Part shown: positions 1-12,800 of the stretch, in pieces
How positions within the stretch are numbered: the first letter of the stretch is position 1
Layout: the number at the start of each line of letters is the position of its first letter
NCBI GenBank assembly: GCA_004794655.1
Contig: SMMW01000565.1
Coordinates: 2,994,001-3,058,000, forward strand
From: Marisa cornuarietis
Lineage: Eukaryota; Mollusca; Gastropoda; Architaenioglossa; Ampullariidae
DNA length: 64,000 nt
Reading direction: 5' to 3'
Notes under the pieces: model-generated
Seen by the model: only the letters and a program-made list of their open reading frames with translations
Database searches by the model: none
What the model was told of the DNA's origin: nothing
Made by a program: the position numbers and the translations under genes

Positions 1-22
1 CTTTTTCTTCCGTTTTTTTCAG

Positions 23-88
23 ATACAGTCCTACAAACATGCGCAGAACGAGGTCAAAAACGTGATGTGTCTGCACAGACGTGACTAA
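23..88 (+). CDS. Putative last coding exon of an unidentified gene (5' part outside the window)
   Basis: The window opens with a strong 3' splice-acceptor tract (bases 1-22, a T/C run ending in CAG-like TTTCAG). It is followed by 21 open codons (IQSYKHAQNEVKNVMCLHRR, then D) and TAA at 86-88. A canonical AATAAA at 382-387 followed by a T/GT-rich stretch supports a 3' UTR of about 300 bases. The peptide is basic and hydrophilic, and I do not recognise the family. The call rests on the acceptor, the open frame and the poly(A) signal only, so an accidental coincidence remains possible. If real, this gene ends in the same 30 kb that lie downstream of the minus-strand AUTS2-like first exon, so the two would converge or the shorter one would be nested. 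Confidence 0.45.
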   Translation: MQSYKHAQNEVKNVMCLHRRD

Positions 89-381
89 CTGGATACCTCC
101 ACTGGCTACGGTCTTCACAACACATTCCTGCCTGTGCAGTGACCTCTGTGCTGTTAACCTCTTTCTATGCATGGTGATGGCTGTATGTTTCTCAAAAATG
201 AAAAGTGCGGCATGTGGGGGAACCTCATATTTGGTAATATAGTATCTTAAACTGATCTTTATACAAGCAAGACAAAATCTGTAGCACACTACGTCTTTAA
301 GTGATTTCACTTAGTATCAGAAGTGTGGATACGTAATACAGTGCTCCTCGTGGAGATCTCAACTTACTTTTTTCAAAAGAA

Positions 382-387
382 AATAAA
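382..387 (+). terminator. AATAAA poly(A) signal
   Basis: Canonical hexamer about 295 bases after the TAA of the putative terminal exon. It is followed by a T-rich/GT-containing stretch (about 400-425) that could be the downstream element. Confidence 0.4.
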
Positions 388-410
388 AATACGAACTGTT
401 CTCAAGTGTT

Positions 411-3400
411 TTTAGATTTATTTCTTAAAAACAACTAAAAAATAGTTACTATTATTATTCAATGAACGTATGACTCGAGGAAGCCAACAGAAATGCAAAA
501 GTAAAAGTACAAAAGTGAAGCGCAGACAATTAAAAAAAAACTACCATCAAGCAGGTGTGAATCCAATCAACAAGCTGTGCACAAAATGTCATTAGAATTA
601 GATGCAAATACAGAAAGTACCAACCACTAAGATCAGGGCCTAGTCAGTTAAAGAAGCCAACCTTCTCCTTTCATCTGTACGCGAAAGTAAACTGGCAAAC
701 AGCGCAAACGTCCTTCTTAGGGGCGTCAAACACAATGATCTACTAGGGTGAGCGCGAACACACAGACTAGACAACAGGTTCCTGGCGTTTGTGACTGACT
801 ACGCCGTCATCTTGCAAAAAGCTACGAGATCTGCAGTTCACAGCTCCCTCGAACCAAACGGACACATTTGAAATAAAATAAACAGCACTATCATTCAACG
901 ACAAAATCTCACTCACGCGCGCTCTTCTGCCAGGATTGAGGACCGAGGGCGGTGGGACAAAGACACTCTTGTTTGTATGAACGAAGAAAGTATGTGCTTC
1001 CCGGTCGCGATAAAGGCTTTTTCTGTCTAATGGAATCAAGGATGTTGCTTTGCAGTCTAAAGGCTGCGGGTGAGTGGGTGGTCTGTACTCTGTTTTCATC
1101 TCAATCTGATGTTTTCACGCCCTTATCTTAAAGGCTAGGAACGGTGCCATGTCCGCTCAGCGATGTTTTTGTTTGTAAATAAAGTAAACTTTGATGATTT
1201 TCAATCATTTGATGCCAGTCAACATCACCAGTGTCAGCGAATAGATCTCCCTCGCTGATCTCATTCTCTTCCTCGTTGCAAAGCTATTTCTGTAGAGAAT
1301 CTAAGAAGTGGTAAGCCAACAGGACATGAGGAAATAAGATAAAGTGACTCCACTGCCTGCATGAGGCAAATATTTGCGGTGCGAAAGATCACTCTTGACG
1401 TCCGCCTGTGCTCGCCAGCGCTCGTCTAAAAGCAATACAATGTAGAAAGCTTTAAAAATCGCGAAGCCACTTTGACTGTTGCCACGCATAGTGCGACAAG
1501 CCCCGCACCCTGCTTTTCCATATCACGGGAAGAAAAATGCGTAACATCGCCGTTGATCTTGTCTGGCAAAGAACACTGCTGCTTATCATCTCTGGCAAAA
1601 CAGATTATCGCTATGCCGACGATCCCGCCGGGAACCCATATTGGTTCTTTCTTGTCCAAGTTTACAACATTATAAAGTGTGATTTATGTCCGCGAAACAC
1701 GCAAACCTAGGCCGGCTTGCAAGCAATCTGCACAGAAAGTGTCTTTGTCATTAAGAAAACAGCGGCGTGGCTGTCACTCGTAGAGATACCAAGAGCTGCA
1801 GCCGGAAGCGACTTTCCTGGTAATGTCTTTTGTCACGTATGCGCACTTTCTTTTAATTTGTGTTTTTATGAGTCATAAGAGAAAGCAGTACTTTAAACAG
1901 TTTAAGCGTTCATTTCTGATGGATCTTCTATTGTATTTTCTTAGGATTAAAATCATTAAATGCTTCGTACAGTTCTGGGAAGATTGTTTGTATCAACGTG
2001 TTAGCTCAACATCTATGATCACGATGAGTTTGGGTTAGGGGTTTGGTAAATGATTTTTGTTTTGGACAGAATGACTGACCGAGGTCTAGATTCGTTAAGC
2101 TCGCAACCGCTCTGAGTTGTTCCTACATGCGAAGTCAGTAAAAGAAATATATAAAAAAATCAATAAATAAAAGCCTCTAGCCGAAATGGCTGGTTGTAAA
2201 TACCTTAAAAACCTTGGCTTTAGAGGATAAAAGTGGATAGTTTTAGACACTGTCCTCACTATCCCTATCCCACGAGGTGAGTTTTTTTTTCCCCAATCGC
2301 TTGGTGCAACGCATGCGCAGTGAATCTTGAGTTTGTCTTCAATGGTGCGCTTTCATCAAAGTAACTTAAAATCTGCCTGTTTCCTCGCCTTATACCGCCT
2401 CAGAGTAAAACACCCATCCCTAACCCAGAACCAGCCTATACCTAAATAGTAACTAATGCAGTAACCAAAGATGCCCCCTTTTTCGAGGTAATGAAACCAC
2501 ACACACACACACACCACAGAGAGAGAGAAAAAATACACACACATATAACAGAGAGAGAGATTTTCAGAGAAAACTAACAAAGACCTCAACTGTACACAAA
2601 AATTTCCTAACAATTCTAACAAACGACATCAGAACAAAAGTCTTACGCACTTGTCATCACACTACGGGAGCTTCACAGAGATAAGCCAACGGTTAGATTA
2701 TTTCATTACAAAGGATCGCCCAAACCACTGAGGACAGAAGACGAGGGGTGGTAAGCACGCGGCGGTCAATAACATAAAAGCCTTACAAGCTTGACGCAGC
2801 ACGTGCAAGTAGGTTTAGAAGCAGCCTGAAGTCCGCACACTCGTGGGCTCTACCAGCGGACCCGTTGTTAATCTGGCCGCGAGATGTTGTCTGCCCCTGG
2901 GACCGTCTTGTAACGACAGCCATCCGCTGTGTTATTGATCCCAGCATCGCTTAGACCACCGGTCAGACAGGCGGCCTGCTTGGTCGTCAGCCGCTATGGA
3001 CCTCTCGAATAACTCTCGACTGTTGCTTTACGACAGCCGGCAAGTGACCCATAGTTTACTCCCAGACCCGAGAGTCTGGTCTATGAGAGGGTATTAGATT
3101 ACCCCCCAAAATAACACGCAGGGTTTCAAAGTGCAATATTCGAGTTACCCCAACCCTGTCTGTTGTGGTCTGCGGGTTGTACTCAGTGACATTACTCTTT
3201 CAACTAATGCGAGGTGCGCCAAGACCAGGGTTAGAAATGGCGAAAGGTGTCACTGTACGCCAAAATAATTTTTAAAAAATATAGAAAAGGTAGATGGATC
3301 TGACGAATCCCTTACTGCAAGAATCACATATTTTAAAAATTAAAGACACTTGTGTGAGTGTGAATCACAAGTAACCTTCAGAATTCTGGAGAGGGAGGAG

Positions 3401-6400
3401 GCAGAGGAAACACAAACTAACGTGAGGTTGTCCGTGATAGAAACTAGACCACAAACTGTTCCTCTCTGCTGCCACCCTTCGCGTCTCGAAATCTGTCAAG
3501 TTCGTTTCGTTTCCTTTTGAATCTTTTAATGATCATGTATAGCCGACACGGAAAGATTACAACATAAAATTGCCGACACGAGGGGCCACTTTAACAAGAA
3601 TGTCACGATTTGCTTTAGCAGCGTGTCTTTCAGTCAGCTGCCATCAACGCCACTTGCCTCGTAAATTCTCGATACCAGATAAACATTTCTCCCAAGAGAA
3701 AAAAACAACACACCATTACACAAGGAAGTTCTGTCGCCATTCTGGCGGCAAGCGAACTGATTTCTATTTTTAAACAAAGAATAATGTTCAAAATGTGTGC
3801 AGCATCTAACCGCTGGTGCTGAACGATTTATTCGCGCGAAGACTCGGCGGAAGAGCATCGTGTCAACACAGAGGGGTTTTTTTTAAAGGCAAAAAGAGTT
3901 TTTTCCAAGTCTGCAAGCCTTCATCCCTACAGGTGCTAAGTGTCAATATTCAAAGACTTCCGGCTTATCATGACCCAGCGTTACAGCCACTGGGATCTAT
4001 TTGCCAACAGGCTGCAGGCTCTCGAGCTCGTTGCTAACATTCCGACACCCTTGTCATACAGCCTAGCCTTGCAGCCACCCGGTCGCCGCTTCAGGAAAAC
4101 TCTCGCCCTCTTCTCTCTCTCCCCCCCCCCACCTCCCCAAACACACCACACACCAGCTCTCTCTTTCTCTGACCTATGTTTCTGCAATGTGCTGTACATA
4201 GATTCTCACACCCGTGCTGTAACCAGTGTGATGGAAGATATAAGACCATCATGCTGTCTTTCCAAGGTTTAGATGTAATAGACGTTATACAACAAATATT
4301 ACTTGGTCGGGCTTATCACCCTCGTTAATAAACAATTGTCTGTCATTCGATTGAACAAATATATGCCTGTGCGTCTCTCTCTCACACACACACACTGCCT
4401 CGCCCCAAGCTGTATACAAACGCACCGTGGCAAGTCTCTCCTTGCCCCTGCAGCTGCCTGCCCTTTCGCCGGTGCCCGCGCGGCGGATGCGGCCAAATGA
4501 GAAGGGAACCTTTCAAATCAGCCCTAAGTATCCGTGCGGGGACAGGGCCGGTGTATTGATTGCGCGCGGATGTCAGACCGGTTTCCTGATTATGCTCTCG
4601 CCATCCGGGGCCCCGCGGGTGAGTGCTGACCCTCCGCCCGCCCGTCACCGCCTCTGACAGTTTAACTCGCGGGGCCCTCAGCCTCAGCTTTCTATCTAAC
4701 GATTTTTTTTTTTACCCCGCAATAAATAGATAAATCTGAAAGCAAAAGCTCTTTAACTGTGTGGGGAAGGGCAGTTGTAGAAAATGTTTCTCTCATCATT
4801 CCGTTTAGTCATTTACGCTTTTGCTGTTTTTTTTATTGACACGTCTTCTTGTTGTTTTCCTTGCTCTCATGTTATTTGTTTTATTAAGCGGGATAGGTTT
4901 TCAGCTTTCTCTGCTTTCATCCCCTCTCTGGTAATTTACTGCTGCACTTAACTCGTCACATTGAGGAAAATCATAATCCACGAAGCTGTTGGCTTTTAGC
5001 AGGACTGCTTGTCAGTAGCCTTATGCAAATCGTCGTCACGTGTCATCAGTGTCTATATGACGCTTAAGACTATCGTATTTCCATGTGTCGCCTAACGCCA
5101 GACAAAACTACACTCCCCATCTACGCACGGTCCTCCACACCCGTCTTCCCACCGACCTACCCACACACACACACACACTTCATACTTCATCATTCATCGC
5201 TAAACACATGCAAAGGCTCGCATATCGAGACCTCGAAGGTGGAGGGTGGGAAATAGGTTTTGGGTACTTCATTTAGTGTGCCCACCAGCCCGACCAGAAG
5301 CTACTTCAGTCATGATGGTATCAGGTGGCCGTTAGCGGACTTTCGTACTTTTCCCACTTGTTTCTCCACCTCGTGAAAAAAACGCACCCTCCCTTCAGCA
5401 GCGCCCTAAGCTCACAAAGAGCACACAATAGGGCCTAATCCCTTTAGACGCTCCCAGCGTAACAACCCTAAAGCAAAGATTTGCGCCGTGGCTCCACCAA
5501 CACTCGGCGAGGGTAATCCACTCTCCAGTTTTTCGGGCGCACTGATAAACGTATATAAGGCTGAACCGTGCAACCTTTTGCGGGGGTCCTACCTGAAACG
5601 GGCAAGCTCGGCGAGGCCCACCTGCGGAAACAGAAGAACACCAAAGGGCTCGTACGACAGAAGGCTAGCAAGCTCTTTATTGAGATGTCAGGCCCTCCGA
5701 ATGGGGTACACAGGTGTGTTTTGGGGCTGGGAGGGAGAGAGGGTTGGCATCCAATGTTTTAAAGCCCCCCCCCCCCGGTCCAAGGCTTTTTCACTTTGGT
5801 AACACTGCTGCCGAATAGATGAAGCCTGTTTTAAAGCTAGCGCAGCTCGACCAGAACTTCAGCTCTCGACATAGGATTTCCTGATACAGCCGCCGTCTTG
5901 AATTATGGCGCCGGTAATAAAGATAAACGCAGATGCTGCAGTCGCCTGTAGGAATGATCGCACTAAGAGGTCGTTTATGCCTTCAATTAAGCGGGTAATC
6001 TCTTTTCTCCTGTTGGTACTTTGTACTTTTTTATTATTATATATATATTACGGAACTATATAACGCAAGGCAAATGAAATCCCAGCAAATCATCTTCCTT
6101 CACAGTTTATCTTTACAGCGCTAAATGCATGTAAAAATATTATGAAACCTTCCAAAACTGATTTCAAATGTACTTTTAAAAAAACAAGTGTTAAGATAAA
6201 GTGTCAAATTTTCCTCGTATGTGTTTCTTTTCTTTTTCTTTTTTTTGCCTTTAGGAGTTTAGGCGCTGCAGGCAAATACAATAACAAGCATATTTATTAT
6301 TGAATAATATTTTCTCCAATGTAAAAAACAGACAGCCTGTCGCTAAATGAGCTCTTGACATTAGCTCGGTAAGTACAGTATGACTGATAATGGAGTGACA

Positions 6401-9400
6401 GGAAAGCTCGGAAGTGACTATCGATCGGGCGTAATGGCGGAAGAGTTTGTAATGAAACGTTAGCGCATGCGCAGATGTCAAGCAACCTAGAAGTAACTTC
6501 CTCCCTCTTACCTCCCCCTTCCCCCACCCACCTTTTATTCCACTTTCTTCTAAGTCAGGCACTGCCGTCATAACACGAGGTTTATAAACACGGTACACTG
6601 TTTTTCTGTTTTGTTTGAAAATAGTAATTTGATGAATTGTTTTCCCCGTTCGTAAGCGCGTCAGCTATGATACTCAAGTTCGTCAAAGGTGTCCGTTACT
6701 GCAGTGGGGAAATGGATTATAGGGTCAGAAGGTTATGGTGGCGTGAACAAGGGATGTGACGTAACCAGTTGTACTGACCAGCTGGTAAGTAAAACCTAAC
6801 AGACGGTTGAACGAGAAGGATTTTTTTAAAACAAAAGCGAGAACGTACTTGGCGTCGTTAGCGACCATTAATATTAATGAAAAGATCCCCATTAACAATG
6901 GCTGTAATGGAGCGCTGCACTTCGACAATTCGGCAATAGCCCGAAGATTGAGACATGATACATGTGATTAGGTTTTGTGGGTCTTCAGAAAATCCTTGTG
7001 ATGTGAGGCTCGACGAAAAAGAAATAAATTCTTCACAAAGAGAACTAAAAAATTTTCAATGGCTTCCTTGTATTTTGCCTCGACATGCAACCAACCGGAA
7101 CTGGATAGATTTCTCTCCCACCAGTACCTCGTTGTTTTCTTGCACATGCCAACGGAAGAAACAGCAGCATAAGCTGAGCTTCATTCAGCCTGGCCCTAGT
7201 CCCTCTGCGATCACGGGCGGTTTTCCTACTGCTGGAGGACCGCGCCCAGTCTACTTCGCATCGATTTGCCCGGCCCCGTTGCTTTCACGTAACGCTGGCT
7301 CCGGATGCTGGGACGCGGTGTTTAGGAAACTGAGGGCCACGACGCCCGCTGAACCGTGACATCAAGCGCAATGCCACGGCTTTGGTTCGTTCCTGCCTGC
7401 CAGCGTTCCGTGCAGTCCCGCCGACAAGCCTGAATAATCACCGATTAGGGTAACCGCTGGCTGGTTGGGCAGCAGGTTGACCGTCGCTGTCCGCAGCGTC
7501 GTCACCGGATATGACGTCGGTTGGTGGCGATTATCCGCTACCGTGGAGCAAATACGCTTCAGCGCAAGCGAACACACTCAATTTTCTGATCACTCAGCGA
7601 TCGTTGCCAAAGCTGCGAATTTACCGATGCGAGGAATGCCAACCAACGAATGTTAGAGCTGAGGCACTCGGCGACGGTAAGGTCTCTGCGTCACTGCCCA
7701 GCGCCCATTGGCCAACTTTTTCGAATTGTCTCAGGCATCATCATAGCGGCGATGAATAGTGATGAATAGGTCTGGGGCGATTTCGACGGCACGGCTACCT
7801 TAAAGATAAGTGCATGATTAAAAGATTAAAGGAACTGACATGGCTACACTACAGGATCGTAGACAAAGCCTTTCGTCGACCTCTCACATCCATTCCCGCT
7901 GTTGCCTGTTCTGCGAAACTGTGTGCTGACATAACCCTGCTTCCGGTCATGTGCAGTGGAATAAGGCGCAATGAGTGGCGCTAAGATATCCTACGACTCT
8001 TTTGCTCGCTACATCTCCGCGTCCTCCCCTATATGCCCGCATCTTTGTTAAACATGGCGATGTCAAGAAGCTCTATGTCTTTTTCTTTTCTGGAAAGGGA
8101 AGTTATGAGGTATTTAATACTCACTGCCATCCGAAGTAATTAGTGATGCACCAAACATTCCAGTAACTATTTAAGTCGGTTAAAAAAAACATTCCACGTT
8201 TGATTCATTCGCACAATTACTACGCCTTTCAAAAACTGGCACCTAAGTCTTCTCTAGCTTGTTAATGGAATGGTAACAGGAAACATTTCCGTAGCCTAAT
8301 GGTTGCTGGGGGAGGGGGCAGCACACCTCTCTCCTTCCGCAGCTTTTACCTTCCCTAGTAAATCAGGTACCGATTTGTGATGAGCGGGAAAAAGGGACTT
8401 TCCCCAGCCTTATGACAGACTAGACCTCAACCCAGCAACCGTCCGATAAACAGTCAGGAGAACTAACCAGATCCTCAAAACATTTCTATTCCTACAGCAA
8501 ATGGTCACCCAATGCCATTTCCCTTTTTCTTCCCCGTTTATTTTAAGATTAGTGGCATAACTTGAACATATCACACTGGTGTCCATAATTAAAAATTATA
8601 AATAAAGATCGTCATAAGAATCTGTAAATAAAAAATGTAACGCTGAAACGCAAAAGCAGTAGCAAAAACAAAAAAAATGAGAGAGGATAATAAGTACATG
8701 TACAGTCTCGACTCGTGATCTCGCCGGCCTCGTCTCTCACCAGATTTTGTGAAAGATTGGATTTTTCCCAAAATAACCCCTAGATATGATATGAAGCCTA
8801 TACCCCCTTTATGTCGCCAACCTCCTCCCCCACCCGCCATTGGGTTGGACGGACGGTGGCGAGATAACGTGTTGGGACTAAACATCTCCTTGGGTTAAAA
8901 AAAAAAAAGGCGCAAAAAATAGAATCGACCACGAACTAGAGATAAATAATACGCCTCATTATTCCAAATCCTTTCCCCCAGCACCAATCTGATGGCGCTC
9001 AAACCTCTCCGTCACTCCGGTGGCACTAGTTCAACAGGCAACCGTCCACCACGCAGACGCGGAGAGAGACGGGCGGTCGTGTTCCGAGGCGAATCAATAT
9101 GGCATTCAAAGCGAGGCTCTTACGATCCGAAGACGATGGCCGAGGTGGAGTGGCAGACAAGAGAGCGGAGAAAGATGACAGACACGAAGGACTCCGCGGA
9201 ACAAAGCACGGATGTCTTTAAAAAAAAAAAAAAAGGCCAGCAGATAAGTGGCTTCTTCAGACACCTGGATTCTACAATCGAGCGTTTTTCTAGAAGTGGT
9301 TTTGTCCGGAACGAAGAGGCACAAGTGAAGTACAGAGGGTCTTAATTCTTTTTATTTAAAAGGAAGTGTGAAGCAAAACCTTTACTAAGCACGTGAAATT

Positions 9401-9758
9401 CAAGTAGTCTTCAATTTAGAACGTGAGAAATATAAGCACTAAATGCTACAATCTCGTGATCACGTACTCTAGCTACCCATCATGGCGCTAACAGTTCCGC
9501 AGATGGAAAAGTATCCACTGCGCTTTAGCTCAGGCATGCAAGAGACAACATATACTCATCACCATCGTGACGTAACTGCACAAATATACAACGGCTGGCG
9601 ATGCCAGCAGTAGTGCTTCCTCTCTCCCATTCCCCCACCAGCCACATCTGGCTCGCAATAAATATATGTCCCTCATCAATAATAAATCCGCCAGATTAAA
9701 CGCTGTTGTATAATTGCGCGAAGGAGGACTAAACGCGCACTAGCCATGAACTCAAACA
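411..9758. other. Non-coding stretch without recognisable genes
   Basis: No open frame here shows family resemblance, consistent splice sites or a plausible start context. The contents are short (AC)n and (AG)n runs near 2,499-2,560, CT/CA-rich runs near 4,115-4,150 and 4,375-4,395, and a C10 run at about 5,767. There are two GCATGCGCAG-type NRF1-like sites (about 2,313 and 6,466) and an A15 run near 9,220. CpG is frequent throughout. If the AUTS2-like gene extends leftwards, this is part of its first intron; otherwise it is intergenic. Confidence 0.6.
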
Positions 9759-9802
9759 TGCGCGCGCACACACACACACATACACACACGCGCGCATACA
9801 TA
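9759..9802. repeat. Alternating purine-pyrimidine tract (CG/CA/CG), Z-DNA-prone
   Basis: About 44 nearly uninterrupted alternating purine-pyrimidine bases: a CG run, a CA run, a second CG run and then CATACATATG. CG-rich alternation is the classic Z-forming composition. It is probably an expanded microsatellite. Confidence 0.7.
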
Positions 9803-12800
9803 TGAACAAGTTGACCGATGAATAATACATGAGAAAAACGACACTCCGTGGCCAACGGTTGGCTGAAATGGAAGGAGAGGGTGGAAGAAGACTCAAGTCC
9901 GCCACCAGCCAACAGAAAGAGAAAAAAAAGATGGAGGGAACCGCGAGTTAGGCACGCTAGCGCCGTCAAGTGATACCATGATAGGCCTATCAATCACGAC
10001 AGTAGCCCCTGCACAATGGCAGCTTCCATTTCCCACAGGCTGTACAGGGGACGGCGGCTTGTCATGGCACGTGTGGCCAACACAGCTGGGCTGTTGCCAC
10101 TGGCGACAATCTTTCTATCTCTCTTTTTATGTATCTCTTTCCCCCGACCCACACTCCCCAAAAAAATTTCACTTGCCAGTAAGATGAGGAGGACAAGGCC
10201 ACAGCTTCACAAGCGGTCCGGACGCACTTGTAAGCCTTAGCGTCAACCAGCCCACAGCCCCACCTCGGATAACTCTTGACGGTGTAGTAAGAGATCAAGT
10301 GCTTGGGATTATTTCTTCTTCCAGGGTTGCCTGAGTAAATCGCCGGGCATTGTCATCCTGTTGATTTCTGGAGATTCGGTGGCATATGGCACAGTATCAT
10401 TGTTCAGAAAGCATTCATCGTGTAACTCCCTTCTCTCCGCTCCTTTCCCTCCAACCACTCCCCCACCCACACACACACAGAGAGGTTTCGCAGTAAGAAT
10501 GAGGTTTCAAACGAAGATTGCCTTGGGTTCCCCCCCCCCCTACCTGATGTAACCAAGCATTAAGTGATCCGGGTAAACCTCGATGGGACCACAGGTGTCA
10601 GAAAACTCGATTACAATACTTCTAACCCGCTGAGCTGTGTGTGTGCCACGGCAGCAATGGAAAAAAATCCTGAGCAGGGGCTATCCGAAATATAAGTACA
10701 GAAGTACTATCCAACACTAACGCTTATCGAAAACCCTGAAGAGTGACAGAGGGTAAATTTATTTCAAATAACCAACTTTAGTAAGCTTCTCATTTCACAA
10801 ATCTGAACAAACAAACGATACACAAACCCTCTGAACACCGAGATTCTCGCCTACCTTTCGGAAATTTTCCGCGATGTGGACTTGTTATCATAGCAACAAT
10901 CATAAGATTGTGCTCTCACTGGCTGTAGCCAAGCATAAAAAGTTAGATACATCTATTCCAAAAACATTCATTTACAAACAGAATAGGATCCCTCCCTCAC
11001 ACAATCTACTGACAGTGACATGTTCTATCAGCCAGCCAGCAAAGTTAAGCCTACTATCATTAGAAGACCAAATACTTGAGCTTGTCCTCCACAAAGGCCG
11101 CGCACTGAAGGCAGAGAAGAGATGCGATAAGACTAACGAACACTCCACTCCAGTGAAGGCCCTGTGAGAGTATAAGGCTGGCCTGAAAGCACAGCTTAGT
11201 GACCGAAAAGAAACTGTTATGTTTGCCACTTAGGTAATAAAAGAAATAGCAAAATGATGGGAGCCAGTAATATCAAAAGAACCCTCTAATCCGAAAAAGG
11301 GAATCGAGAGTTACAAACCAGTGTCTACTACAGAAACAACATCAACGTTATGGAGCAAGATTTCAGTGATGTTCAGTCAACCAGGCACTGAAAAAACACA
11401 GCATGGTTCAGAGTAAAACAGATGACAAATAGGAGTACTTCAGGAATTAATAACACCCTGCGTTGAACTAAATGTCTATTAGTCACGCGATTTGGGGGTT
11501 GTTGAGCAGGTAAACACAAGCATTAATGCAAAAGGAAAACCGCCCCCTCCCGTCCCAGCTCCTCCCCCAAAGAAAAAAAAAACATTAGGAACATTAGCCT
11601 TCTGGACAAAAAAGTTTCAATCGCTGCGAACTAAATCTATCTTGACTGCGAGGCTGGAAAGGGAATTACATCTCGGTGCTCGCGTTCCGGCTGGAAGATG
11701 CGTACACGAAAGAGCTACGGCAACAAATCTCTCAGACAACAGACTAACTGGTCAGGATCTCCACGCGAAGGTCCCCGGGGCTGTCCCATTGTGGTAACAA
11801 CGCCTGGCCCGCTCGCGCCCTCCGACACCATCAGCAACGCTGTCTGACAAATCGAATTAAAATTTTCATTCCCCTCCTAAACCAAACCGAAGCGCTCGCG
11901 AGAGCAAAAGGCACCGAGGGGGCCAAAGGGCTGGGCCGCGGGAGCGTGGCCCACAGGGGCTGAAATCTTCAGTGGGCAAACAACTTGCTAGGGTCACTCA
12001 ATTAACACCCTTTTGCCTCCTTGATTACCGCCCCATTGATTATTCGGGCCTGCCGCTCTTCACGGGGGAAGGGAAGAGGGTTGGCAGCTGCGGATCGATG
12101 CCGAAAAGGAGAAAACGAAGAGAGAGGCAAGAGGGCATGGGGTCGAAGGGGTGGAGGGCGAAGGACGTAAGAGGAGTGTCAGGAGCCAAGCGCTCCACGG
12201 GTCAGTCTCTAAGACCCCCCCCCCAAAAAAAAAGCCTTTACGAAAAAGCTTAGAGCATAAAACACAACCAAAAAACAAAGTGAACAAAATTCTAATGAAA
12301 ATACTACTCCAATTCTACAATAAACAGGACAACATCAAGCAACCTCTCTAAAAATAATAATAATAATAATAAATCCACTATATATATATAAACGACCACA
12401 CAGTTATCTGGCACGATTCTTCACACGGCACCGCTATCCGCCTGATCACATGTGATGGAAGAAGTAGACGATCCGCCGACCTTCCATGGCTGCGAACACT
12501 CATCGAACTCTGAACCCTAGTTCGCGACTCCAGACAGCTGTCACTTATCGGATGTTCGCTTTTAAATAGGATCCTAGTTGAACGCACAGGATGGCTGGTC
12601 AAGAGCATTCTGTTTATGCCTCTTATCTCCAATGAGCAAGTCTCTGGAGGAGAAAAAGTGGGAGAGTAGGGGAGGGGAAGGAACAGAAGAACAGAGGTAG
12701 GTAACCGCTGGCGGGTTCGCTATATCTGCAACGCACACACTCAATGATCCCGACACGACTGAAAAGGCCACACTTATCTACTCTCATTATAGCGCAGCTA

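Noticed and set aside
8992..9345. 117-codon Arg/Lys-rich plus-strand frame
   Set aside because: Ends through an oligo-A run; composition reflects purine-rich DNA; no motif or splice site support.
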